Shown one piece after another: positions 17,222 through 25,579 of a stretch of DNA of 64,000 nucleotides. A program made the position numbers and the translations under genes. The stretch is from Marinirhabdus sp963793275. Lineage in GTDB: Bacteria; Bacteroidota; Bacteroidia; Flavobacteriales; Flavobacteriaceae. How positions within the stretch are numbered: position 1 is the stretch's first letter; each line of letters starts with the position of its first letter. The stretch covers positions 310,001-374,000 of the forward strand of contig CAWBZL010000001.1 in the NCBI GenBank assembly GCA_963793275.1. Direction: 5' to 3'. The notes beneath the pieces are model-generated. The model was given only the letters and a program-made list of their open reading frames with translations. It had not been told where the DNA came from and did no database searches.

Positions 17222-17228
17222 TACAACT

Positions 17229-17504
17229 ATGAGTACCAAAGAAAAAAATCTAGAAGACCTATTAGTAGCAGAAGAAGTACAAAAGCAAAATGAAATTGTA
17301 CTATTTAATGACGATGTAAACACCTTCGATCACGTAATAGATACGCTCATTTATGCTTGCGAGCATACTCCGGAGCAAGCTGAGCAATGTTCAATTATTG
17401 TTCACTATAAAGGCAAATGTACCGTAAAAACAGGTGAATATTCAGAGCTTAAACCACGTTGTAGTATGTTGCTGGACGCTGGACTTTCGGCAGAGATCGT
17501 TTAA
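17229..17504 (+). CDS. clpS: ATP-dependent Clp protease adaptor ClpS
   Basis: A 91-residue N-degron adaptor that delivers substrates to ClpA-type unfoldases. The core VLFNDDVNTFDHVIDTL (about 24-40) carries the substrate-pocket residues, and HYKGKC follows (H59). A disordered N-terminal extension of about 20 residues is normal for the family. Paired with prmA upstream. Confidence 0.96.
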   Translation: MSTKEKNLEDLLVAEEVQKQNEIVLFNDDVNTFDHVIDTLIYACEHTPEQAEQCSIIVHYKGKCTVKTGEYSELKPRCSMLLDAGLSAEIV

Positions 17505-17930
17505 TTTATTTTTACAACTCTTTTCTTCCTACCTAATTTTATACATATGAATGACATTTGTATAATGATTCTTATTTTCTAAGATACATATATTATTGAT
17601 TTGCTTGCAATGGAGATAAAAACAAGCTCGATATAGGGTCCAAAAGCTAAGCAAGTACCTTCCAGCACTATTGAAAAAATGTAGTCCGGTGTATTTTTTT
17701 TTATATATAATTAACACATTGATCGATTACAGATTTTGATTATCAATATAATTTGAATCATATTTGAACGGCCTCCCTATCCAAATGTATCGTAGTGTAT
17801 CTACCTAATATTCATATATACTATTTTCAATTATGATTTTGTTAACATAATTAGTTTTTGTTAAATGCTATTTTTCGACTTGCTGAAAATTATAAAATTT
17901 TCAGTTTGAAAACCATCTCAAAAAAACCCA
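17505..17930 (+). other. AT-rich intergenic region before DUF4198 gene
   Basis: These 426 bp have no convincing gene. The only ORF of note, minus strand 17529-17717, lacks recognisable features. The region is very AT-rich and ends in a palindrome (17883-17904) 26 bp before the next start codon. Confidence 0.6.
17883..17904. promoter_or_regulatory. 9-4-9 palindrome upstream of metal-uptake pair
   Basis: CTGAAAATT, ATAA, AATTTTCAG is a perfect inverted repeat, followed by TTTG and the ATG 26 bp later. Position and symmetry suit an operator for a dimeric repressor or a 5' UTR hairpin. No T-run follows, so it is not a standard terminator. The regulator is unknown. Confidence 0.45.
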
Positions 17931-19028
17931 ATGAAAAACAAACTATTACTTGTATTATGTTTCGTCCTTTTTTGTAGTCATGACATGTACCTTAAAATGG
18001 ACACTTTTTTTATAGAGCCAAATAAGGAAGCCGTGATACAACTATATAACGGCACCTTCGATAAAAGTGATAATGTTATTGACCGAGACAGAATGCAGGA
18101 TGCAAGTTTACTGGGAAATGGTGAGCGCATTAAATTGGCAGATACGCAATGAACCGAAAGAGATAGTATTACACTACTCAATTTTACGGCTGGTAATGCT
18201 GGAACCTGGGTTGCGGGCATTTCAACAAAAGCCCGAAATATTGAAATGGATGCTGAGGCATTTAACTCCTACTTAAAACACGATGGTGTGTTGGATATGC
18301 TTTCATCCAGAGAAGAAAACAACCTGTTGGAAAGCGATGCAATTGAAAAATACTCGAAACATGTAAAAGCTATTTTCCAGGTAGGAGACAAAAAAACTAA
18401 TGACTGGAGTACGTCATTGGGGTATCCTATTGAGTTTATTCCTTTAAGCAATCCTTATGATCTAAGCACAGGTGACACACTACAAGTTAAGTTATTGCGC
18501 GAAGGAAAACCTTTGGCAAACCAAATTGTTTATGCAAATTATGCGCCTTCAGTACTTGGACATTCGCACGATACAGACAAAGAATCTCATACGCACGATG
18601 GCGATATTGAGCCTCATACTCATGGCGATGACATTACGCCTCATACGCACGGAAATGAAAAAGCAACACACACCCACGGTGATGACAAAGAGCCACATAC
18701 CCACAACAACGATACAAATGAAAATGAACATACCCACGTTTCCGGGCAGCAGTTGCGCACGAATGATAGTGGTATTGTAAATGTCTCATTAAACGAAGAT
18801 GGTATTTGGTACTTACGCACGATACATCTTGTAACCACGGAAGAGACAGGATTAACTCACGAATCTAATTGGGCTACTTTAACTTTCGAAGTAGCACATT
18901 CACACGAGCATGGTAAAGAAGATGTGCACAGCCATAAAGATGAAGAAGGAATTCCTTCGTATGTATTTTGGATTGCAAGTATTTTAGTTTTGGGAGGTTT
19001 ATTTTTATGGTTTAATCGTAAAAAATAA
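17931..19028 (+). pseudogene. His-rich DUF4198 protein interrupted by an in-frame TGA
   Basis: One continuous reading frame of 365 codons, broken only by TGA at 18150-18152 (codon 74, context DTQ-stop-TERDS). I recall the family having a Trp-Thr-Glu at this point, so TGG to TGA is the simplest explanation. Upstream are a signal peptide and HDMYLKMDTFFIEPN; downstream are a DUF4198 body, a His-rich repeat (about residues 211-270) and a C-terminal membrane helix (YVFWIASILVLGGLFLWF). Family members accompany metal importers. The stop overlaps the HupE-like gene start. It could be a nonsense mutation, read-through or a sequence error; an internal ATG at 18246 would omit the signal peptide. Confidence 0.85.
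18561..18740 (+). repeat. Coding minisatellite: 9-residue His-rich repeat
   Basis: A 27-bp unit encoding H-T-H-G-D-D-x-x-P variants is repeated about six to seven times: HSHDTDKES, HTHDGDIEP, HTHGDDITP, HTHGNEKAT, HTHGDDKEP, HTHNNDTNENE, HTHV. The paired histidines with acidic residues look like a metal-binding segment. Confidence 0.9.
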
Positions 19029-19708
19029 TGGTGAATAAGAAAGTAGTTCCTTTCATATTTTTATGCGTTACATTAATTTTCCCCACCATTGTTATGGCTC
19101 ACGAGGTAACTAATGCAGACCAGGAAATACTTAATAACGGTGGTTTACTTTCTTATATTTATGTAGGTGCAAAGCACATGGTCACCGGCTACGATCACCT
19201 GTTGTTTCTGGCAGGTGTTGTTTTTTTCTTAAAAGGTTTTAAGGATATTATCACTTTTATAAGTGTATTTACCTTAGGCCATTGTATAACTTTGATTAGC
19301 GCAACGTACCTGGGCATCAAGGCAGACGAACATTTAATAGATGCGGTTATTGCTCTAAGTGTGCTATATAAAGGTTTTGAAAATCTGGGAGGGTTCAAAA
19401 AAATGAATATTCCAGCACCTAATTTGCTTTTTATGGTGTTTGCCTTTGGGTTAATTCACGGTTTTGGATTATCTACCCGTTTACAGTCTTTTGATATGGG
19501 TACAGGGCAATTTTTGTCAAAAATAATTAGCTTTAATGTTGGAGTTGAAATTGGTCAGGTGCTGGCACTAATTCCTATTGTGTTTTTAATTACTAAATGG
19601 CGAAAGCTCTCTAGTTTTGGCGCCTTCTATAAAGCAGCAAATTATTATCTGGTGCTTGCCGGTATTGGATTATTTATCTATCAAATATATGGCTACCTTA
19701 ACGGATAG
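19028..19708 (+). CDS. HupE/UreJ-like metal permease
   Basis: A 226-residue membrane protein with a signal peptide (to about residue 24, VMAHE) and six or so helices. The family signature is H50-MVTGY-D56-H57 followed by LLFLAGVVFFL. A second block, FAFGLIHGFGLSTRLQ, and FNVGVEIGQV also match HupE/UreJ. Characterised relatives carry nickel or cobalt; the ion here is not provable. The ATG overlaps the DUF4198 stop (TAATG), which shows translational coupling with the His-rich partner. Confidence 0.9.
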   Translation: MVNKKVVPFIFLCVTLIFPTIVMAHEVTNADQEILNNGGLLSYIYVGAKHMVTGYDHLLFLAGVVFFLKGFKDIITFISVFTLGHCITLISATYLGIKADEHLIDAVIALSVLYKGFENLGGFKKMNIPAPNLLFMVFAFGLIHGFGLSTRLQSFDMGTGQFLSKIISFNVGVEIGQVLALIPIVFLITKWRKLSSFGAFYKAANYYLVLAGIGLFIYQIYGYLNG

Positions 19709-19891
19709 CCTGTGTATCTTATCTTTCTACATAGCTGAAATTTTAAGGCGATATTAGGCCTTAGATACTTATTAAAATACTTCAGTGTGCATCTCCAATT
19801 CAATGTAACTATGACTTCATTCTGATACATTAAAAAAATGACATTTTACACGCTTCTTTTCCACACCTAAACATTAGTGAAATTAAATTAT

Positions 19892-19906
19892 GTGTAATAA
19901 TTACAC
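19892..19906. promoter_or_regulatory. 15-bp palindrome, possible operator
   Basis: GTGTAAT-A-ATTACAC is a perfect inverted repeat 38 bp upstream of the putative -33 element of the M57 protease gene. The placement suits an activator site. The cognate regulator is unknown. Confidence 0.4.
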
Positions 19907-19944
19907 GAATTAACCGTATTATTATTAATAATTACAACCTTTTA

Positions 19945-19974
19945 TTGATTTATTAATAATTTTTTATACATTTA
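19945..19974 (+). promoter_or_regulatory. Putative promoter of M57 protease
   Basis: TTG 19945-19947, 19-nt spacer, TACATTTA 19967-19974 (one mismatch to TAnnTTTG). It gives a leader of about 45 nt before ATG 20025. Confidence 0.55.
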
Positions 19975-20024
19975 TCGCAACAAAACCTAATAATGTAATT
20001 ATTCACTAATTTAAATTATTCCCT

Positions 20025-20888
20025 ATGAAAAATTTTAAAATCGGACTTTTAGGCGCACTTTGCATTAGTCTATCGCTGGTATCTTGTTCAAAGGACGAGG
20101 ATATCACAACTACAGAAGCAAATGAAACTGCTGATCTTACCAAAGATATCCCCGAAGAAGTAAGAGCAGCAGCTGAAAAACTAGAATTAAACACTAATCT
20201 TATTAGATACGACCAGTTCCATTTCCCCGATGGAACTTCTGAAGAGCGTCTTTTCTTTGAAGACGATATTACAATGACGGAAGCGCAATTTTTTGAGCTG
20301 GTTAAAGTAGCAGAAGAGGCTAACGATTCAAGACAATATAGCACGTTTAATCTGGTAAGCCAGGGAAGAAACATTTCTATTATTGGCTACACAGGAGGCA
20401 GCCAGGCGTTGTCCAGCAAAGAACAAACAGCACTACAATGGGCTGTAAATAACTACAACCGTTTAAGTGGTGTATCTATTAGTTTTACACTAACGTTTGG
20501 TACAGCCTATCAAAATAAAGATATGGTTGTGTATAATAACACTATAAATAATCCCAGTGGTGCAGGTGGAAGCGCAGGGTTTCCTAATAATGGACTACCT
20601 AATAAGTTTGTTCAAATTTATGGATTAAGTAATTACGATACCGATGTAAACGAGCATGTGATCACTCATGAGATTGGACACTCTGTAGGGTTTCGTCATA
20701 CAGACTGGTTTAGTCGCCAAAGTTGTGGACAAAATACTAACGAGGGATCTGGCGGAGTAGGCGCAGTACAAATAAATGGCACGCCTTCTGGATACGACTC
20801 AACTTCTATTATGCTAGCATGTTTTAGCAATAACGAAGACGGAGAATTTAACGGAAACGATATTACTGCACTCCGCAATATGTATTAA
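20025..20888 (+). CDS. M57-family secreted metalloprotease lipoprotein
   Basis: A 287-residue lipoprotein. The signal peptide ends in the lipobox LVSC with C21. The extended zinc motif HEIGHSVGFRH is at 215-225, the HEXXHXXGXXH pattern of metzincins, and the overall layout matches the Bacteroidetes M57 (dual-action HEIGH) proteases. Residues 30-110 form a pro-like region before the catalytic core that starts near ALQWAVNNYN. It is likely outer-membrane anchored, with a peptide or protein substrate. It is a single gene with its own terminator. Confidence 0.92.
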   Translation: MKNFKIGLLGALCISLSLVSCSKDEDITTTEANETADLTKDIPEEVRAAAEKLELNTNLIRYDQFHFPDGTSEERLFFEDDITMTEAQFFELVKVAEEANDSRQYSTFNLVSQGRNISIIGYTGGSQALSSKEQTALQWAVNNYNRLSGVSISFTLTFGTAYQNKDMVVYNNTINNPSGAGGSAGFPNNGLPNKFVQIYGLSNYDTDVNEHVITHEIGHSVGFRHTDWFSRQSCGQNTNEGSGGVGAVQINGTPSGYDSTSIMLACFSNNEDGEFNGNDITALRNMY

Positions 20889-20930
20889 ACTAAAACCAGA
20901 AAACTTATATTTAACTGTTATTAGAAATAA

Positions 20931-20956
20931 AAATGCCCACACTATAGTGGGCATTT
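20931..20956 (+). terminator. Bidirectional terminator between M57 and desaturase genes
   Basis: AAATGCCCAC (20931-20940) pairs with GTGGGCATTT (20947-20956) around a 6-nt loop. T-rich sequence lies on both sides, and the hairpin sits between two convergent genes. Confidence 0.75.
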
Positions 20957-20992
20957 CTTGTATTTAAAATTGTTTCTAATTAATATAAATTC

Positions 20993-21934
20993 CTAAACCA
21001 GTTTGGCTTTTTTAGGTGCCTCCTGTAATAATTTACGCTGTTGCTTAATGGTAAGAGAGCTACCATCATGGCTCCATCCAGGAGGTCCAAATATGTACAT
21101 CCATTTATCATAGAAGGTATCTGCCTTTTTTACATCTGTCCAAATATCCTTGTATTCATGGGTAAGAATAACTATTGGATTGTAAGAGTTAGGCCCGTGG
21201 GTTACTCCGTATTCAATATCGATATTTTCATCCAACTCTTTAAAAGTTCCAAATACTCTGTCGAAAATATTTAAAAATCCACCATGGTTTTTATCCATAT
21301 ATTCTAAATTACGTGCGTGATGAACCTGATGCATGGTATGGGTATTCATAAAATAATCTATAAAGCCAAGCTTAGGAATAAATTGGCAATGTAACTGAAA
21401 CTGCCATAAGGCTTCGATCCCAAGTGCTACCACAAGCATTTCTGGCGGAAAACCAATAGCAACTATCCAAATATAAAACAACGGCTTATAAAAAATTGTA
21501 AACCAACCGTTACGAACAGCGGTGCCTAAATTAAAGTTTTCCGAGGAGTGATGAACAATATGAGCAGCCCAAAAAAAGCGAACCATATGGTTTTGTCTAT
21601 GGAACCAATAGTATGAAAAATCATCTGCAACTTGGCATAAAATCCAAACATACCAGGCATACCCAAAAGATTCCCATCCCATAATATTTGTACGGACTCC
21701 ATCCACCATAGGATTAAAAATTTCGTAGACAAAATTAAACAATAGGATTACAGTAATTGTTTTAACCAGAGGCGCTATAAGTGTAGATCCAATACCCATA
21801 AGCAAACTGGAACCTAAATCTTTCCAGTGGTAAAGATCTTTTTTATTCTCGGAATGTTTGCTATAGGTAAGTTCTACCAGAATGAGTCCTAAAAAACAAG
21901 GTACACCGTAAATAAGCGGGTTTGTAAAATCCAT
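20993..21934 (-). CDS. Sterol desaturase/fatty acid hydroxylase family protein
   Basis: A 313-residue integral membrane di-iron oxygenase. The three His boxes are HRQNH (112-116), HIVHH (125-129) and HTMHQVHH (199-206), between membrane helices. Family members hydroxylate or desaturate lipids using O2; the lipid here is unknown (carotenoids, fatty acids and ornithine lipids are all possible). It is a single leftward gene, convergent with the M57 protease. Confidence 0.9.
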   Translation of the reverse strand: MDFTNPLIYGVPCFLGLILVELTYSKHSENKKDLYHWKDLGSSLLMGIGSTLIAPLVKTITVILLFNFVYEIFNPMVDGVRTNIMGWESFGYAWYVWILCQVADDFSYYWFHRQNHMVRFFWAAHIVHHSSENFNLGTAVRNGWFTIFYKPLFYIWIVAIGFPPEMLVVALGIEALWQFQLHCQFIPKLGFIDYFMNTHTMHQVHHARNLEYMDKNHGGFLNIFDRVFGTFKELDENIDIEYGVTHGPNSYNPIVILTHEYKDIWTDVKKADTFYDKWMYIFGPPGWSHDGSSLTIKQQRKLLQEAPKKAKLV

Positions 21935-22141
21935 AAAGTGAAATGAATGTCAAAAATAAACTTTGCTTTGGTAATAAACCACTATTTAATAAAAAATGTT
22001 AAAGGTTTCTAAAAATTACATAGCGCGGGGGGAAATGATACAAAAAAAAATTTAAAAAATTACGCCTTATAAATTCAATACCCTTCACACTCACGAACAC
22101 TCATTTCTTACTAGAATGTGTCCAAACTATACAGCATAAAA

Positions 22142-22165
22142 AAAGCTCCACATTTGTGGAGCTTT
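22142..22165 (-). terminator. Terminator of T9SS cargo gene
   Basis: A 10-bp perfect stem, AAAGCTCCAC (22142-22151) with GTGGAGCTTT (22156-22165), and a 4-nt loop. On the minus strand it runs into a T-tract, 33 bases past the stop codon. Confidence 0.85.
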
Positions 22166-22198
22166 CTTATTATAAGATTAAACTATTGTAACAATAGC

Positions 22199-23134
22199 TT
22201 ATTGCTTAACAATTTTCTCAGTTAAAGTACCTCTATCTGTAGAGATGTTTAAGATATAAACTCCTCTTGCAAGTGAAGAAGTGTTTATAGTTCCATTAGA
22301 AAGTCTAAGACCAGTATCTTTTCCTAATACATCATAAAGAACAGCATTGTTAATCTTTACCGTTGCAGGTGCAGTAACATTTAATCTGTCTTGAGTAGGG
22401 TTAGGGAAAATAGAAACTAAATCAGCGATATTCTCTCCAACAGATAATAATGGGTCACATTCACCCTCTACAGTATATACTGCAGCAAGTGGTAAATCTT
22501 GAATACCAGTTCCTGGATCAAATTGGTTTTCCCATGGATCAGTTTGATTTGGTCTAGAATTAACTCTTAAAACACTTGATGTTACAGTATCATCAGTTTC
22601 CCAGAAAGAATCAGCTCCTGTTCCTGCTGGCGTTGTGATACTCATCCAGAAAACAGTTTCGCTTCCAGATTGACCAGATAAAACAACTGGCGCAGGGAAA
22701 TCAACAACAACTGCTAATATATCACGTCCAAAAGCAGTACCAACAACATCTTGACTAGTTGGAGCTATTGCTACGAATTCAGCTATTGCAGTTACAGCAG
22801 GCTGTCCAGAACCATTATCTTCATAAAAACGAACATCTACGGTTGGAAAATCTCCACCAGTAATCATATTAAATGTTGCAGTTTCAACAGAAAACATTTC
22901 TCCGTCTGCTACAGTTAGATCATCAGAAACTTCTATTCCTGCATTTGTGTTTCCAAAACCATTCTCACCATTATTTCCTGCTTCCATTTGAGAACACGGT
23001 GCTAGTTCAACATTTGTATTCCCAGTGATAACAGCTGGAAAAGTACCATCTGTTTCTAATTGTGCTGTTGTTTGAGCATTAGCTGTAAAACAAACTGCCA
23101 AAGCAACAAATGCACTTAAAGTAATTTTTTTCAT
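22199..23134 (-). CDS. Secreted protein with T9SS type A sorting domain
   Basis: A 311-residue exported protein. The signal peptide MKKITLSAFVALAVCFTANA is followed by a beta-rich, Asp/Thr/Gly-rich body with acidic patches. The C-terminal 75 residues form a type A sorting domain: VSIFPNPTQDRLNV, LYDVLGK, SLARGVYILNI and EKIVKQ. It is therefore exported by the gliding-associated type IX system to the surface or medium. The body matches no enzyme I recognise; an adhesin-like or structural role is possible. A strong promoter and terminator flank it. Confidence 0.92.
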   Translation of the reverse strand: MKKITLSAFVALAVCFTANAQTTAQLETDGTFPAVITGNTNVELAPCSQMEAGNNGENGFGNTNAGIEVSDDLTVADGEMFSVETATFNMITGGDFPTVDVRFYEDNGSGQPAVTAIAEFVAIAPTSQDVVGTAFGRDILAVVVDFPAPVVLSGQSGSETVFWMSITTPAGTGADSFWETDDTVTSSVLRVNSRPNQTDPWENQFDPGTGIQDLPLAAVYTVEGECDPLLSVGENIADLVSIFPNPTQDRLNVTAPATVKINNAVLYDVLGKDTGLRLSNGTINTSSLARGVYILNISTDRGTLTEKIVKQ

Positions 23135-23167
23135 AATAATATAGTTTAAAAGTTTAATATTGAATTA

Positions 23168-23196
23168 CAAATATAAACAACCATTTTAATCTACAA
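23168..23196 (-). promoter_or_regulatory. Promoter of T9SS cargo gene
   Basis: On the minus strand: TTG (23194-23196), an 18-nt spacer, then TATATTTG (23168-23175), an exact -7 match. The leader to the ATG is about 28 nt. Confidence 0.75.
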
Positions 23197-23205
23197 TACA
23201 TTATT

Positions 23206-24981
23206 ATGATTTTTTCACTTGAAAATTTGTTAAAAAGTCAAAGTGTTCTGCTATCGGCAGTGATTTTCTTGTCAGTCGGCTGTTCTAATACAACTCAAAA
23301 TAGTGATTTCAATTTTGAAACTCGCTTTGAAACTTCATCGGGATTAGAAACAGCAACCTACGAAGAAGTGATTTCATTTTACAAAAACTTATCTGAAACC
23401 CACAATGCTATTGCGCTCTACGATATGCAAAAAACAGATAGCGGAGAACCGCTTCACCTTGTTACTTTTAATCCTGATCGTTCCTTTGAATCGGAATTTT
23501 CAGAAAACGATACGAAAAGTATACTCCTTATTAATAATGGTATCCATCCCGGAGAAAGCGACGGGATAGATGCTAGCATGTTGTTGTTACGGGATTTGGC
23601 AGAAGGTAAAATTGAAGCCCCTAAAAATACCATTATTGCTGTTATACCCATATACAATATTGGTGGCGCACTAAACCGGAATTCGCACACCAGAACCAAC
23701 CAAAATGGCCCTAAAGAATATGGCTTTAGGGGAAACGCAAGAAATTTTGACCTGAACAGAGATTTTATAAAGGCAGACACTAAAAATGCGAAGGCATTTG
23801 CTAATATTTTCAGAATCGTTAAACCAGATTATTTTATAGATAATCACGTGAGTAACGGCGCAGATTACCAATATACACTCACGCACTTATTCACACAACA
23901 TAATAAACTTGGCGGAAAACTGGGCGAATATGTAAACACATCTTTAATGCCCAAATTGGAAGACAGTCTTACACACAACAAGTGGGATATCACGCCCTAC
24001 GTAAATGTATTTAATGAATCGCCAGAGGTTGGTTTTACCCAATTTATGGACTCTCCAAGATATTCAACAGGCTACACAACACTCTACGGAACAGTAGGTA
24101 TGATGGTAGAAACCCATATGCTGAAACCTTACAAACAAAGAGTAGAAGGCACCTACGAACTCATGAAACAGTATATTAAAATTGCCGATGAAGACTCAGA
24201 ATTGGTTAAAACTCTGAAGAAAATAGATTCAGATTTATATAAGCCTGGTAACTCCTACCCTATACAATGGCAGGTGGACAGCACCAAAACAGCAACTTTA
24301 CAATTTAAAGGCTACGAAGCAACCCGTATTCCCAGCGAAGTTACCGGACAAAACAGGTTGAAATTTGACCGCGACAAACCATTTACGAGAGATGCTACTT
24401 ATTATAACACATTTAAACCTTCGGCCAGCATAACCATTCCTAAACAGTATATTGTTCCACAAGGCTACTGGAATGTGATAGATTTACTAAAACAGAATAA
24501 AATTAACTATAAAACAGTTCAAGACGACACTACTATTTCAGCTGAAGTTTACCACATAAAAGATTTCAAAACATATCAAAATCCGTACGAAGGTCATTAC
24601 CCCCATTACAACACCCAGGTGGAAGCAACTATTGAAAATGTTGCTATAAAAAAAGGAGATTATATTTTTGAAACAGATCAGGATGGCGTTCGCTATCTCT
24701 TAGAAACACTAGAGCCTGCTGCCGTTGATTCATTTTTTAATTGGAATTTCTTTGATACCATTCTACAGCAAAAGGAGGGCTTTTCGCCTTATGTGTGGGA
24801 AGACAAAGCACTGGAATTCTTAAACAGCAACCCAGCTATTAAAACGGAATTTGAAACTAAAAAAGCCGAAGACCCGACCTTTGCGGCAAATTGGTACGCG
24901 CAATTAGCCTGGATTCATAAAAAGTCGCCTAATTACGAAAAAGCACATTTAAGATACCCTGTCGTTAGGGTGCGTGGTTAA
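23206..24981 (+). CDS. M14-family zinc carboxypeptidase (lipoprotein-like)
   Basis: A 591-residue exported peptidase. The N-terminus has a hydrophobic stretch ending FLSVGC (C26), a probable lipobox. The metal site begins HPGE (H114, E117) in NNGIHPGESDGID, then RNFDLNRDF and DNHVSNGADYQ carry the substrate-binding and third-ligand region, and VETHMLKPYKQR the catalytic part. The last 200 residues are a C-terminal extension found in related Bacteroidetes M14 proteins. It probably trims peptides outside the cytoplasm. Its end overlaps the convergent NUDIX gene by 33 bp. Confidence 0.9.
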   Translation: MIFSLENLLKSQSVLLSAVIFLSVGCSNTTQNSDFNFETRFETSSGLETATYEEVISFYKNLSETHNAIALYDMQKTDSGEPLHLVTFNPDRSFESEFSENDTKSILLINNGIHPGESDGIDASMLLLRDLAEGKIEAPKNTIIAVIPIYNIGGALNRNSHTRTNQNGPKEYGFRGNARNFDLNRDFIKADTKNAKAFANIFRIVKPDYFIDNHVSNGADYQYTLTHLFTQHNKLGGKLGEYVNTSLMPKLEDSLTHNKWDITPYVNVFNESPEVGFTQFMDSPRYSTGYTTLYGTVGMMVETHMLKPYKQRVEGTYELMKQYIKIADEDSELVKTLKKIDSDLYKPGNSYPIQWQVDSTKTATLQFKGYEATRIPSEVTGQNRLKFDRDKPFTRDATYYNTFKPSASITIPKQYIVPQGYWNVIDLLKQNKINYKTVQDDTTISAEVYHIKDFKTYQNPYEGHYPHYNTQVEATIENVAIKKGDYIFETDQDGVRYLLETLEPAAVDSFFNWNFFDTILQQKEGFSPYVWEDKALEFLNSNPAIKTEFETKKAEDPTFAANWYAQLAWIHKKSPNYEKAHLRYPVVRVRG

Positions 24982-25572
24982 ATATTCTTTTGGGAACAGG
25001 AGTTTTATATTTTCGTAAGAATCCTGTAAGGCTTTTTGAGCTTTTTCAAAATTCTTCCATTTTACTTTTTTGATGCCTTCATTGGCTTCGGGAATAAGTG
25101 CACCATCATAATCTGTGAACATTTCGTACCAGTAGGTCACTTTCAGCTTAAATTTATCGTTGCGTTTAAAAACGTGATAGGTTTTGGTTATAAAACGTGT
25201 TACCTCCAATTCTTTTACACCAGTTTCTTCCATGGTTTCACGAATAGCTGCTTCCTCGAAACTTTCTCCTTTTTCTACTTTACCCTTTGGCAAGTCCCAT
25301 TTAGAGTTTCTTCTAATGAATAAAATTTCCTTTTTTCCATTAAAAACCATGCCGCCTCCTGCCACAACTACTTTTAATTTCTTGAATAAAAACCGCTCTA
25401 ATTTTTCAGGGTTTTTATGATACAGGTTCACATACAAAAGCTCACCGCTATTAATTTTTTTAATTAATTTCTTGAGCTTGGCCTGTTTAAGCGGAATAGA
25501 CTTGTAGTTGCTGCCAATATTTTTTTCGGTAGAGAGAATTATTGGAATGTCTTTAACAAAAACTTTATACAT
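24949..25572 (-). CDS. NUDIX hydrolase
   Basis: A 207-residue protein with the Nudix box at residues 97-118 (GKVEKGESFEEAAIRET then MEETG), which hydrolyses a nucleoside-diphosphate-linked compound. A 70-residue N-terminal extension (MYKVFVKDIPIIL) precedes the domain, as in other flavobacterial members. I chose ATG at 25572; an in-frame start at 25608 would run into pyrE. Only 7 bp separate it from divergent pyrE. Substrate unknown. Confidence 0.9.
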   Translation of the reverse strand: MYKVFVKDIPIILSTEKNIGSNYKSIPLKQAKLKKLIKKINSGELLYVNLYHKNPEKLERFLFKKLKVVVAGGGMVFNGKKEILFIRRNSKWDLPKGKVEKGESFEEAAIRETMEETGVKELEVTRFITKTYHVFKRNDKFKLKVTYWYEMFTDYDGALIPEANEGIKKVKWKNFEKAQKALQDSYENIKLLFPKEYLTTHPNDRVS

Positions 25573-25575
25573 TTG
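25542..25575 (+). promoter_or_regulatory. Putative promoter of pyrE inside the NUDIX gene
   Basis: TTG 25542-25544, a 23-nt spacer and TACATTTG 25568-25575 (exact TAnnTTTG). The -7 box overlaps the divergent NUDIX start codon and ends 4 bp before the pyrE ATG, so the transcript would start at or next to the ATG (leaderless). Confidence 0.55.
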
Positions 25576-25579
25576 CAAT

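Larger units (their letters stand above)
19709..20024 (+). other. Intergenic region upstream of M57 protease
   Basis: 316 bp with no gene. It holds a 15-bp palindrome, GTGTAATAATTACAC (19892-19906), and a promoter-like TTG-N19-TACATTTA (19945-19974). The rest is AT-rich without clear structure. Confidence 0.6.

Noticed and set aside
17529..17717. 62-codon minus-strand ORF upstream of DUF4198
   Set aside because: Very AT-rich, no ribosome context, no recognisable motif, and it is in an otherwise non-coding region.
17931..18276. Two short separate proteins at 17931-18152 and 18067-18276
   Set aside because: The first is the N-terminus of the DUF4198 gene ended by an in-frame TGA; the second is a shadow in another frame.
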